Of a stretch of 11,513 nt of DNA, positions 1 through 6,469 are shown in pieces. The notes below the pieces were generated by a model that worked only from the letters and a program-made list of their open reading frames with translations, did not search any database and was not told the origin of the DNA. Origin of the DNA: JAQGMJ01 sp036271855 (lineage in GTDB: Bacteria; Pseudomonadota; Gammaproteobacteria; Burkholderiales; JAEUOS01); assembly GCA_036271855.1 (NCBI GenBank), contig DATAZV010000114.1:1-11513 (forward strand), written 5' to 3'. The translations under genes and the position numbers were made by a program. Numbering within the stretch: position 1 is the first letter of the stretch; each line of letters starts with the position of its first letter.

Positions 1-183
1 GAATTGAGCAACAGCCGGCATTGCGGAGAAACACGAGAGGCTGCCGAGCGCAAGCTTGCGCAACTCGAAGGAAAGATTGCAGATTTAGCCGCGATGCGCG
101 ATTCCCTGGCGCTTTTGATAAGGGCTTGCCGCAAGCCTGGTACGAAAGCCGGATGTCCCATCATTGAAGCGTTGGCAGTGTAG
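1..183 (+). CDS. merR: MerR-type Hg(II)-responsive regulator, C-terminal fragment
   Basis: The first 60 codons, ending at TAG 181-183, are the C-terminal part of a MerR-family regulator; the N-terminal helix-turn-helix lies left of the window. What is visible is the long dimerisation helix followed by the metal-binding loop. Cysteines sit at visible residues 8, 43 and 52, so their spacings are 35 and 9, the same as Cys82, Cys117 and Cys126 of Tn501/Tn21 MerR. The contexts also fit: 'RHC' before the helix and 'CPIIEAL' at the end. In that family Hg(II) bound by the three cysteines across the dimer turns a repressor into an activator of the divergent mer genes, which would therefore be expected to the left. 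Cadmium and lead relatives (CadR, PbrR) use a different cysteine arrangement. Hand-counted GC is 101/180 bases, lower than the genes to the right, which hints at acquisition with a mercury-resistance element. Hg(II) specificity is inferred from the cysteine spacing. Confidence 0.82.
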   Translation, partial: ELSNSRHCGETREAAERKLAQLEGKIADLAAMRDSLALLIRACRKPGTKAGCPIIEALAV

Positions 184-215
184 GCCGCACTGCCTTGGCC
201 TGTGTGGTTACATCG

Positions 216-884
216 ATGAAATCCCACCCCCTGCGCCTCACCCTCGCCCCCGACACCCACGTCTCCGCCCTCCTCGACACCCCGCCGCATCCCGCCGCCT
301 GTTTCGTCATGGCCCACGGCGCCGGCGCGGGGATGGCGCATCCCTTCATGGCCGCGGTGGCCGCCGGCCTGCGCGAGCGCGGGGTGGCGACGCTGCGCTA
401 CCAGTTCGCCTACATGGAGCGCGGCTCGAAGCGGCCGGATGCCCCCGCGCTGGCGCACGCGGCGGTGCGCGCGGCGGTGACTGCAGCGACGGCGAAGCTG
501 CCGGGTCTGCCCCTATTCGCCGGCGGCAAGTCGTTCGGCGCGCGCATGACTTCGCAGGCGCAGGCGGCGGCGCCGCTGCCGCAGGTGCGCGGCCTGGTGT
601 TCTTCGGCTTTCCGCTACACCCGGCCGGCAAACCCGCTATCACGCGAGCTGAGCATCTGGCGCAGGTGAAGGTGCCGCTGCTGTTCCTGCAGGGCAGCCG
701 CGACAAGCTGGCGGAGCTGGAGTTGCTGCGCCCGGTGGTGAAGGCGCTGGGACGCCGCGCCACCTTGCGCGTGTTCGAGCACGCCGACCATTCGTTCCAC
801 GTGCCGGTGCGCTCGGGCAGCAATGATGCGCGGGTGATGGCGGAGATGCTGGACGCGGCGGCGGCGTGGATAAAACGAAAATGA
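216..884 (+). CDS. Alpha/beta hydrolase (KANL3/Tex30-like, dienelactone-hydrolase superfamily)
   Basis: The 222-residue soluble protein has the layout of small bacterial alpha/beta hydrolases. An 'AHGAGAGM' oxyanion-type loop lies near residues 33-40. The nucleophile elbow 'GGKSFGARM' puts Ser at about residue 106, 'LQGSRDK' supplies Asp about 163, and 'HADHSF' supplies His about 192, giving a complete Ser-Asp-His triad. The GKSFG elbow and the 'HGAGAGM' loop resemble the KANL3/Tex30-like group, whose bacterial substrates are mostly unknown. There is no signal peptide, so it is probably cytoplasmic. I chose ATG at 216; a TTG at 195 in frame would add seven residues with no family support, and neither start has a clear Shine-Dalgarno sequence. 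It begins 32 bases after the merR stop, but composition differs, so co-regulation with mer is doubtful. The fold is secure; the substrate cannot be inferred. Confidence 0.88.
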   Translation: MKSHPLRLTLAPDTHVSALLDTPPHPAACFVMAHGAGAGMAHPFMAAVAAGLRERGVATLRYQFAYMERGSKRPDAPALAHAAVRAAVTAATAKLPGLPLFAGGKSFGARMTSQAQAAAPLPQVRGLVFFGFPLHPAGKPAITRAEHLAQVKVPLLFLQGSRDKLAELELLRPVVKALGRRATLRVFEHADHSFHVPVRSGSNDARVMAEMLDAAAAWIKRK

Positions 885-957
885 GCACGACAATGAGCGA
901 ATCAATGCGCGCAACCACGAGCGCGGCGGCCCGGGCAAACCCGCGCGCGTGAAGCGG

Positions 958-988
958 CCGCGAACGCGCCGGCTTGCGGCGTTCGCGG
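958..988. repeat. Perfect 10-bp inverted repeat between hydrolase and exporter genes
   Basis: Arms ccgcgaacgc (958-967) and gcgttcgcgg (979-988) are exact reverse complements around an 11-base loop. The structure lies 74 bases after the hydrolase stop and 46 bases before the LysE-family start. No T-run follows on either strand, so it is not a classical intrinsic terminator. It could be a transcript-end or stability hairpin, or a protein-binding dyad for the exporter gene. Confidence 0.5.
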
Positions 989-1033
989 GTATGCTTGCAC
1001 TCTCATCTTCCCTACTTTCCGCCTCGCGCGCGC

Positions 1034-1645
1034 ATGGACCTCCACACCTGGCTGATCTACCTCCTCGCCGCCACCGGCCTGTCGCTCTCGCCCGGCCCCA
1101 ACGGCCTGCTGGCGCTGACGCACGGCGCGCTGCACGGGCGGCGCAAGACGCTGTTTACGGTGGCGGGCGGCTCGGTGGGCTTTATCACCATCATCGCGCT
1201 GTCGATGTTCGGCATCGGCGCGCTGCTGAAGGCTTCGCTGGTGTGGCTGACGGTGCTCAAATGGGTGGGCGGCGCGTATCTCGTCTGGCTGGGGGTGCAG
1301 GTGTGGCGCGCGCCGGCTATCGGCATCGACTTCACCCAGGCACGCTCCGAGCGCAGCGGCTGGTCGCTGTTCGGCCAGGGCGCGCTCTCTGCCATGACCA
1401 ACCCGAAAGGCATTTTGTTTTTCGCCGCCTTCCTGCCGCAGTTCATCGACCCGTCGCGCAGCATCGCGCTGCAGTTCTGCATCATGGCGGGGACTTTCGC
1501 CGTCATCGAGTTTTTCACCGAGCTGTTCATCGCCAGCGTGGCGCAACGCCTGAGCGCCTGGCTGGCGCGGGTGGGGCGCGGCTTCAACCGCGCTTGCGGC
1601 GGCGTGTTCATCACCATCGGCGCGCTGCTGCCGTTACGTACGTGA
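1034..1645 (+). CDS. LysE/RhtB-family amino-acid exporter
   Basis: The 203-residue inner-membrane protein is of typical LysE/RhtB length (about 200-210). It starts 'MDLHTWLIYLLAATGLSLSPGPN'-like, with the family signature SPGPN at residues 19-23 at the end of the first membrane helix. The other recognisable block is 'AMTNPKGILFFAAFLPQF' in the second half, between hydrophobic helices; about six membrane segments are expected. Members export amino acids such as lysine, homoserine, threonine or leucine, or related small metabolites, driven by the proton gradient. The substrate cannot be read from sequence. I chose ATG at 1034 because family homology begins exactly there; an in-frame ATG at 974 would add 20 residues lying partly inside the 958-988 hairpin. 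No regulator is adjacent, unlike the classic lysE-lysG pair. Confidence 0.9.
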   Translation: MDLHTWLIYLLAATGLSLSPGPNGLLALTHGALHGRRKTLFTVAGGSVGFITIIALSMFGIGALLKASLVWLTVLKWVGGAYLVWLGVQVWRAPAIGIDFTQARSERSGWSLFGQGALSAMTNPKGILFFAAFLPQFIDPSRSIALQFCIMAGTFAVIEFFTELFIASVAQRLSAWLARVGRGFNRACGGVFITIGALLPLRT

Positions 1646-1660
1646 GCGCACACAACTCTG

Positions 1661-1790
1661 CCTGTTTTGGCGACACCGGCGGGAAAATTAGCGGACACTG
1701 ATCCAGCGGCACGCAATTTTTCTGCGGATTAGCGCGGTGTATACAGTTTTCCGGCCACTGTTTTGGTAATCTATTTACCGGCATTGGCAA
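1661..1790. other. AT-richer, repeat-bearing spacer; possible mobile-element scar
   Basis: This stretch has 66 G/C in 130 bases by hand count, well below its surroundings. It holds several short internal repeats: ctgttttgg twice (1662-1670 and 1758-1766), ttagcg twice (from 1688 and 1729), an imperfect inverted pair ggcgggaaaa (1678-1687) and ttttccggcc (1747-1756) matching at 9 of 10 positions, and a small ggtaa/ttacc stem at 1765-1779. No protein is convincing here. Clustered terminal-type repeats in a composition island are typical of the ends of insertion sequences, so I read it as a possible remnant. An ordinary promoter region for the small gene at 1889 is the alternative: a TATACA box at 1740-1745 is present but has no matching -35. 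Confidence 0.35.
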
Positions 1791-1888
1791 TCCGCCCGGG
1801 GCGTATCCGCCACCGGCATGCCGCAGAAGCGCTCCATGGATTTTCGATCTCTCACTCATCGCCGGCATCGACGCCGCAAGGAGACCGC

Positions 1889-2110
1889 ATGACCCCCAGC
1901 ACCGATGAGAAACTGGCCGCGATCCGCGCCGACTTTGAAAAGGCTGAAGCGGAAATCGCCACCACCCTGGCGCGCGACCCGCGCGACTTTCCCTCGCCCG
2001 CCGAGCACCGCGAGCAATTCAACCAGGCGCGTTCGATGAAGCTCTCCGCTTCGCAGCGCATGGCGGTGCTGAAGGCGCAGGAAGGGCAGGACCTTTCCGG
2101 TTTTGCCTAG
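1889..2110 (+). CDS. Small charged hypothetical protein (73 aa)
   Basis: This 73-residue protein of unknown function is highly charged and predicted helical. Residues 5-30 (K, E, A and R rich, 'DEKLAAIRADFEKAEAEIA') look like an amphipathic or coiled-coil helix; a 'PRDFPSPAEHREQF' segment follows, then a second helix with 'MKLSASQRMAVLKAQEGQ'. There is no signal peptide and no membrane segment. The start is fixed by a strong Shine-Dalgarno aaggag at 1878-1883, five bases before the ATG; the reading frame extends upstream to 1763, but that part has no protein-like character. Its own ribosome site and the terminator directly behind it support a real, separately transcribed gene. I do not recognise a family. 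Confidence 0.7.
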   Translation: MTPSTDEKLAAIRADFEKAEAEIATTLARDPRDFPSPAEHREQFNQARSMKLSASQRMAVLKAQEGQDLSGFA

Positions 2111-2131
2111 GCAGGTGCGGTGAAGTCGCGC

Positions 2132-2160
2132 GCCGGCATGCGCCGGCCGTGGCCGTTTTT
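2132..2160 (+). terminator. Probable intrinsic terminator after the small gene
   Basis: A 6-bp stem gccggc (2132-2137) and gccggc (2142-2147) closes a four-base loop, and a second short stem cggc/gccg follows. A run of five T at 2156-2160 comes directly after. It lies 22 bases past the stop of the 73-residue gene and just outside the convergent LysR gene, where a + strand terminator is expected. Confidence 0.5.
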
Positions 2161-2169
2161 GCTGCTGCT

Positions 2170-3141
2170 TCAGCGCCCCCTTGCGCTCCTGCGCCGCTCA
2201 GCCGGCGCTGCCAGCGGCGTGGTGTCGCGCAACTCCCCTGAAGCCGCGTAGCGCCGCGCGATGGCGGTGATGATCTGCGCGGTGGCGCGGGCGTTGGCGG
2301 TGGGCTGCGAGTCGCTGCGGTTGTAGAGGCCGACGCGCAGCGGCACCAGCGGCTGGGTCAGGGGTATCTCGATCAGCTTGCCGGCGGCGACCAGGCTGCG
2401 CAGCAGCGGCGGCGTCAGGGTGATGAGCATGTCGCTGGCGGCCACCAGGTCGAACACGCTGGGCATGAAAGAGCCCCAGTGCACCGCCGGCAGCGGCGCC
2501 GGCAGGCCGATGGCCAGGAAAGACTGGGTGGTGATGTCGTCGGGAATGCCGGGCGCGGTCTGCGCCAGCCATTGCGCGCCGGCCAACTCCGCCAGTTCGC
2601 GCATGCCGGCCAGCGGGTGGCCGCGGCGCGCCGCCACCCGCAACTGGATTTCGAACAGCGGGCGATAACGCAGGCCGGCGTCCAGGCCGGCGCGGGTGCG
2701 CTGGGTCACCGCCAGTTCGACGGCGCCGTCGCGCACCTGCGGCAGCAGCGCCGAAGGCGGCATCTCCATCACGCGCAGGCGCGCGCCGGCGCGCTGCGCC
2801 TGCAGCTTGACCGCCATCTCCGGCAGCAGCAGGCTGGCCGCCACCGGGGAGAGGCCGCAGGTGACCAGGCCGCTGGCGTTTTCGTTGCTGCGCCGCGCCT
2901 CGTCGAAGGCCTTGCCGATTTCCGAGCTCGCCACCCGCGCGCGCGCCAGGAAGGCGCTGCCCGCCGGCGTCAGCAAAATACCGCGCACGCCGCGCTGCAT
3001 CAGTTGCACGCCCAGCTCCGCCTCCAGCTGCTGCAGCGCGCGCGTCAGCGCCGGCTGCGACATCGCCAGCGTGCGCGCGGCGCCGCGGATGCTGCCGGCC
3101 TCGGCCACCGCGATGAATTGCTCGATCCGTTGCAGGCGCAT
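2170..3141 (-). CDS. LysR-family transcriptional regulator
   Basis: The 323-residue protein is of usual LysR length. The N-terminal winged helix-turn-helix is clear: 'IEQFIAVAEAGSIRGAAR' followed by 'LAMSQPALTRALQQLEAELG', with the recognition helix near residues 28-40. The effector domain begins near residue 92 ('GLVTCGLSPVAA') and ends near 300 with the two-lobe periplasmic-binding-like fold. The C-terminal tail is arginine-rich and extends past the usual end. The ATG at 3141 is supported by GGAGGA on the - strand (3145-3150). It is transcribed divergently from the Bug-type binding protein, and the shared gap holds a 48-base dyad with tandem repeats. It therefore probably controls that gene, and probably its own, in response to a carboxylate or aromatic-acid-like ligand. 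Ligand identity is inference only. Confidence 0.93.
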   Translation of the reverse strand: MRLQRIEQFIAVAEAGSIRGAARTLAMSQPALTRALQQLEAELGVQLMQRGVRGILLTPAGSAFLARARVASSEIGKAFDEARRSNENASGLVTCGLSPVAASLLLPEMAVKLQAQRAGARLRVMEMPPSALLPQVRDGAVELAVTQRTRAGLDAGLRYRPLFEIQLRVAARRGHPLAGMRELAELAGAQWLAQTAPGIPDDITTQSFLAIGLPAPLPAVHWGSFMPSVFDLVAASDMLITLTPPLLRSLVAAGKLIEIPLTQPLVPLRVGLYNRSDSQPTANARATAQIITAIARRYAASGELRDTTPLAAPAERRRSARGR

Positions 3142-3150
3142 CGGTCCTCC

Positions 3151-3198
3151 GCAAGATGATGCCGATTATGCATCACTATGCTGCATCACGCATCTTGC
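3151..3198. promoter_or_regulatory. Putative LysR operator with overlapping divergent promoter
   Basis: Outer arms gcaagatg (3151-3158) and catcttgc (3191-3198) are exact reverse complements. Inside are two 13-base tandem copies, tgcatcactatgc (3169-3181) and tgcatcacgcatc from 3182, identical at 9 of 13 positions including an unbroken tgcatcac. On the - strand a CATAAT box (3165-3170) lies 23 bases before the LysR start; on the + strand TATGCT (3177-3182) could be a -10 for the binding-protein gene. Neither has a good -35, as expected of an activator-dependent promoter. Position and symmetry suit LysR binding and autoregulation; not proven. Confidence 0.6.
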
Positions 3199-3275
3199 CG
3201 CGGGGCCGGCCGGCATGGCCCAATGTGCCGGCGCGATTGATCCGGCGCAATTCAAGAACAACAGGGAGAATTTCC

Positions 3276-4280
3276 ATGACAGCCGCATCCGCCTCACGCC
3301 GTACCTTCATGCAGCGCGCCGGCCTCGCGCTTGCGCTCGGCGCCGCCGGCGCCGTGCCGCGCGCCTTCGCCGCCGCCGCCGGCGTCGAGCAGTTGCGCGT
3401 GCTGGTGGGCTTTCCCGCCGGCAGCATTCCCGACCTGGTGGCGCGCCTGGCCGCCGACAATCTGGCCGGCGCCTACCCGCAGCACGCGCTGGTGGACAAC
3501 CGCCCCGGCGCCGCCGGGCAGATAGCGGTGGGCGCGCTCAAGGCCGGCCCGGCCGACGGCTCGATGCTGCTGCTGGCGCAGGGCACCGCCGCCTCCGCCT
3601 TTCCCTACCTCTACAGCAAGCTGGGCTACGACCCGGCGGCGGACCTGAAGCCGGTCTCGCTGGCCGCCGAAGTCACCCTCGGCCTGGCCGTCGGCCCCAC
3701 CGTGCCCGCCGGCGTGGGCAACGTGCGCGAGCTGGCCGAGTGGATGCGCCGCAACCCGGCGCAGGCCAACGTCGGCTCGCCCGGCATCGGCACCCCGCCG
3801 CACCTGCTGGCGGCGATGCTGTTTCGTGGCGCCGACGCCCCCTGGCAACACATCGCCTACCCCGGCGGCCCGCCGGCGGTGGCCGCGCTGATCGGCGGGC
3901 AGATCGCCGCCGTGGTGCTGCCCGAAGGGTTGCTGCGCCAGCAACAGGCGGCCGGCAAGCTGCGCGTGCTCGCCACCGCCGGCGCGCGCCGCAGCGCCTA
4001 CCTGCCGGAGGTTCCGACGCTAGTCGAGCAAGGCTACCCCAGCCTGGTGGTGAGCGACTGGTTCGCCTTTTTCATGTCGTCACGCGTCAGCGCGGCCACC
4101 GTCGAAGCCACCGCGCAGAACCTGCGCGCGGCGCTGACGCGCCCGCAACTGGTGGCCGCCTATGCCGACTCCGGCATGGTCGCCGCCCCGAGCACGCCGG
4201 CGGCGCTGGCCGAGCGCATCGCCGCCGATGCAAAGGTGTGGGAGCCGGTGATCCGCAGCAACAACATTCACGTCGACTGA
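3276..4280 (+). CDS. Bug-family (TctC-like) periplasmic solute-binding protein
   Basis: The 334-residue protein is the extracytoplasmic receptor type of the tripartite tricarboxylate transporter family, very abundant in Burkholderiales. A twin-arginine export signal is visible: 'SRRTFMQRAG' (Arg8-Arg9), then a hydrophobic stretch and an 'AFAAAAG' cleavage region near residue 34, so it is probably exported folded. Family landmarks follow: 'LRVLVGFPAGSIPDLVAR', 'NRPGAAGQIAVGALK', 'PADGSMLLLAQGT', 'VGSPGIGTPPHLLAAML' and 'VPTLVEQGYPSLVVSDWFAFF'. Members bind carboxylates such as citrate, glutamate, aromatic acids or nicotinate; the ligand here is unknown. The start ATG at 3276 has agggag at 3263-3268. 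No TctA/TctB membrane genes accompany it, a common orphan arrangement that implies a shared transporter or a sensing role. The divergent LysR gene is its probable regulator. Confidence 0.93.
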   Translation: MTAASASRRTFMQRAGLALALGAAGAVPRAFAAAAGVEQLRVLVGFPAGSIPDLVARLAADNLAGAYPQHALVDNRPGAAGQIAVGALKAGPADGSMLLLAQGTAASAFPYLYSKLGYDPAADLKPVSLAAEVTLGLAVGPTVPAGVGNVRELAEWMRRNPAQANVGSPGIGTPPHLLAAMLFRGADAPWQHIAYPGGPPAVAALIGGQIAAVVLPEGLLRQQQAAGKLRVLATAGARRSAYLPEVPTLVEQGYPSLVVSDWFAFFMSSRVSAATVEATAQNLRAALTRPQLVAAYADSGMVAAPSTPAALAERIAADAKVWEPVIRSNNIHVD

Positions 4281-4415
4281 GCAGGGACCGCGCGGCCGGC
4301 GCCGCCGCGGCCAAGCCGGGCGCGCGGCCATGCGTGCGGCACGCCGCTGCGCCGGCGCACGCCCCCCCGCGCGCACCATCGGCGGCGGCGCCCAACATTC
4401 CTGTATACCGCGAAA

Positions 4416-4443
4416 ATTCCGCGTGCTACATTGGCCGCGGAAT
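4416..4443. repeat. 8-bp inverted repeat upstream of the TPR gene
   Basis: Arms attccgcg (4416-4423) and cgcggaat (4436-4443) are exact reverse complements around 12 bases. The dyad lies about 80 bases before the TPR-protein start, in an otherwise extremely GC-rich gap (4281-4523) whose first half contains CG-rich dyads but no T-run. It may be an operator. No convincing -35/-10 pair was found. Confidence 0.3.
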
Positions 4444-4523
4444 CAGCGAACCGCGCGGGCGAATTGCGCCGGCGCATTCGCGGCAGATCACTCAATACAA
4501 GAAGTCAAAAAAGGAGTTGCCCC

Positions 4524-6137
4524 ATGTCCCATCGCTCGCGTGTGACCGCGTGTGCCTTTGCATCGCTCGTTGCATCCCTCTGCGTCGCCGGCACCGCGCT
4601 GGCCCAGGACGCGCACGCCGGCCACGCGCCCGACCAGGTCGGCAAGGTGCACTTCGCCAATTCCTGCAGCAAGGCGGCGCAGGCCGACCTCGGGCGCGGC
4701 ATGGCGATGCTGCATTCGTTCTGGTACAGCGCCGGCGAAAAGGCGTTCAGCGATGCGCTGGCCGCCGACCCCGGCTGCGCGATCGCCGACTGGGGCATCG
4801 CTTCGCTGCTGATGCTCAACCCGCTCAACGGCAACGGCCCGCCGCCGAAAAACGCCGAGCGCGCGCAGGCGCTGCTGGCGCAGGCGCGCGGCATCGGCGC
4901 GAAAACGCAGCGCGAGCGCGACTACATCGAGGCGCTCGCCGCGTATTACCAGGACTGGGCTGCCAAGCCCGAGCGCGCACGCCAGGACGCCCGCTCGAAG
5001 GCCTACGAGGCGCTGGCGGCGCGCTACCCCACCGACGATGAAGCGCAAATCTTCAGCGCGCTGTACATCGCCTGCACCCAGCGGGCGGATGACCAGACCT
5101 ACGCCGCCTATTCGAAGGCCGCCGCGATCCTGGAAAAACAGTTCGCCAAATATCCGCGCCACCCCGGCGTGGCGCATTACCTGATCCACTCCTACGACGC
5201 GCCGCCGCTGGCGCAGCAGGGCCTGAAGGCGGCGCGCCTGTACGCCACCCTGGCGCCGGACGCGCCGCACGCGCTGCACATGCCTTCGCACATCTTCACC
5301 CGCGTCGGCGCCTGGGAAGAGTCGGCCGCCACCAACCGCCGCGCCTATGCCGCCGCGCTGCGCGGCAACGAATTCGCCGAGGCCTACCACGCCAGCGACT
5401 ACGCGGTGTACGGCTACCTGCAGGTGGGCCGCGACGAGGCCGCCTTGAGCGCGATGCAGGAGGTGATGAAGGTGACGGTGGCCGCGCCGGTGCCGCCCGC
5501 CACCTGGTACGCCACCGCCGCCATGCCGGCGCGCTACGCGCTGGAGCGCGGCGACTGGAGCGGCGCCGCGCAACTGGCGATGCCGCCGGGCAAGCTGCCC
5601 TACGCCGAGGGCATCACCCTGTTTGCCCGCACCATCGGCGCGGCGCGCAGCGGCGATGTGGCCGCCGCCGAGGCCAACGCCGCCGAGCTGGCGCTGCGCC
5701 ACCAGAAACTGATCGAGGCGAAGAACGCCTACTGGGCCACCGAGGTGGAGGTGCAGCAGCGCGCCGCCGCCGGCTGGATCGCGTTCGCGCGCGGCAACCG
5801 CGGCGAAGGCATCGCCCTGATGCGCGCCGCCGCCGACATCGAAGACAAGAACGAAAAATCCATCGTCACCCCCGGCCGCGTGCTGCCGGCGCGCGAGCTG
5901 CTGGGCGACATGCTGATGCAGGCCGGCCAGCCGGCGCAGGCACTGCAGGAATACGAGACCTCGCAATTGCGCGAGCCGAACCGCCTGCGCGCCTACAACG
6001 GCGCGGCGCATGCCGCCGAGGCCCTGGGCCAGCGCGACAAGGCGAAAACCTACTACGCCAAGCTGGTGGCGCAGACGCCGAATGCCGAGCCGCTGCGCCC
6101 GGAGGTGGTGCGGGCCCGCGCCTACGTGGCGCAGTAG
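4524..6137 (+). CDS. Secreted tetratricopeptide-repeat protein with histidine-rich signature
   Basis: The 537-residue protein starts with a Sec signal peptide: basic 'HRSR', a hydrophobic stretch to residue 26, and likely cleavage after Ala27 ('ALA-QD'). The mature protein opens with 'HAGHAP', then 'VHFANSCSKAAQADLGRGMAMLHSFWYSAGEKAF' and 'DPGCAIADWGIASL', a recurrent TPR-protein block in proteobacteria. The rest is helical TPR-like repeats. Two histidine clusters stand out: 'HYLIHSYD' (His218, His222) and 'HALHMPSHIF' (His249, His252, His256). These blocks are conserved in the family as I know it, and its biochemical role is not established. The spaced histidines could bind a metal, but this is inference. 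The start ATG at 4524 has a strong aaggag at 4511-4516; extension upstream to 4431 is not protein-like. It follows the Bug gene by 243 bases and precedes a kinase by 332, so it is probably monocistronic. Confidence 0.9.
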   Translation: MSHRSRVTACAFASLVASLCVAGTALAQDAHAGHAPDQVGKVHFANSCSKAAQADLGRGMAMLHSFWYSAGEKAFSDALAADPGCAIADWGIASLLMLNPLNGNGPPPKNAERAQALLAQARGIGAKTQRERDYIEALAAYYQDWAAKPERARQDARSKAYEALAARYPTDDEAQIFSALYIACTQRADDQTYAAYSKAAAILEKQFAKYPRHPGVAHYLIHSYDAPPLAQQGLKAARLYATLAPDAPHALHMPSHIFTRVGAWEESAATNRRAYAAALRGNEFAEAYHASDYAVYGYLQVGRDEAALSAMQEVMKVTVAAPVPPATWYATAAMPARYALERGDWSGAAQLAMPPGKLPYAEGITLFARTIGAARSGDVAAAEANAAELALRHQKLIEAKNAYWATEVEVQQRAAAGWIAFARGNRGEGIALMRAAADIEDKNEKSIVTPGRVLPARELLGDMLMQAGQPAQALQEYETSQLREPNRLRAYNGAAHAAEALGQRDKAKTYYAKLVAQTPNAEPLRPEVVRARAYVAQ

Positions 6138-6469
6138 CGGGGCGGCAAGGCGCGCGATGGCCGAATCATCGGCGTACTCTGCCCGCCGTTTGATTCGCGG
6201 ACCTTGCGCAGCCCAGGGTTCGCCTCCCGCATAGGCAGCCGGCAGATGCGCGCGAACACCCGCCCGGGCTGGGCGAACGTCGTTCGCCGCGCCGGGGGAA
6301 GAAATCTCCGGCGCGGAAAACGCTTGCGCGCTCATGCGCTGCTCCAGCCACTCGCGCGGCAAGCCGGCCACGGAAGAGCCAGGCTCCACCCCCGTTTATC
6401 GCCGCATGGCGGGGCCGCAAATCTGGTTAATATGGGCAACTCGCCCATTACAACTACAAGCCTTTCCCG
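6138..6469. other. 332-base non-coding gap with tandem hairpins
   Basis: No convincing gene lies here. Two adjacent hairpins are present: ggcgaac/gttcgcc (6272-6278 and 6282-6288, three-base loop) and ccgcgccgg/ccggcgcgg (6287-6295 and 6308-6316, perfect 9-bp stem). They overlap by two bases and so could be alternative structures. No T-run follows either one on the + strand, so they are not canonical terminators of the TPR gene. A candidate -10 for the kinase is listed separately. Confidence 0.5.
6428..6433 (+). promoter_or_regulatory. Candidate -10 box for the histidine kinase gene
   Basis: The hexamer taatat at 6428-6433 is a good match to the sigma70 -10 consensus and is one of the few AT-rich spots nearby. 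It lies 36 bases before the kinase ATG, giving a leader of roughly 30 bases. No recognisable -35 is found at the usual distance, so it is a weak or activator-dependent candidate. Confidence 0.3.

Noticed and set aside
881..952. 23-codon frame starting in an ATGA overlap with the hydrolase stop
   Set aside because: Too short, low-complexity (Ser/Thr/Ala/Arg) and without any ribosome site distinct from the upstream gene; no support beyond the overlap.
4281..4340. Very GC-rich dyads just after the Bug gene as a terminator
   Set aside because: Self-complementary CG runs are frequent in this sequence and no T-run follows, so an intrinsic terminator is not supported.
2696..5041. 781-codon + strand open frame spanning LysR, Bug and TPR genes
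   Set aside because: It crosses three well-supported genes in another frame or strand and is Arg/Pro/Ala-rich shadow sequence.
4488..6389. 633-codon open frame on the - strand opposite the TPR gene
   Set aside because: Composition is Arg/Gly/Ala/His low-complexity with no domain; it is a by-product of GC-rich codon phase in the + strand gene.
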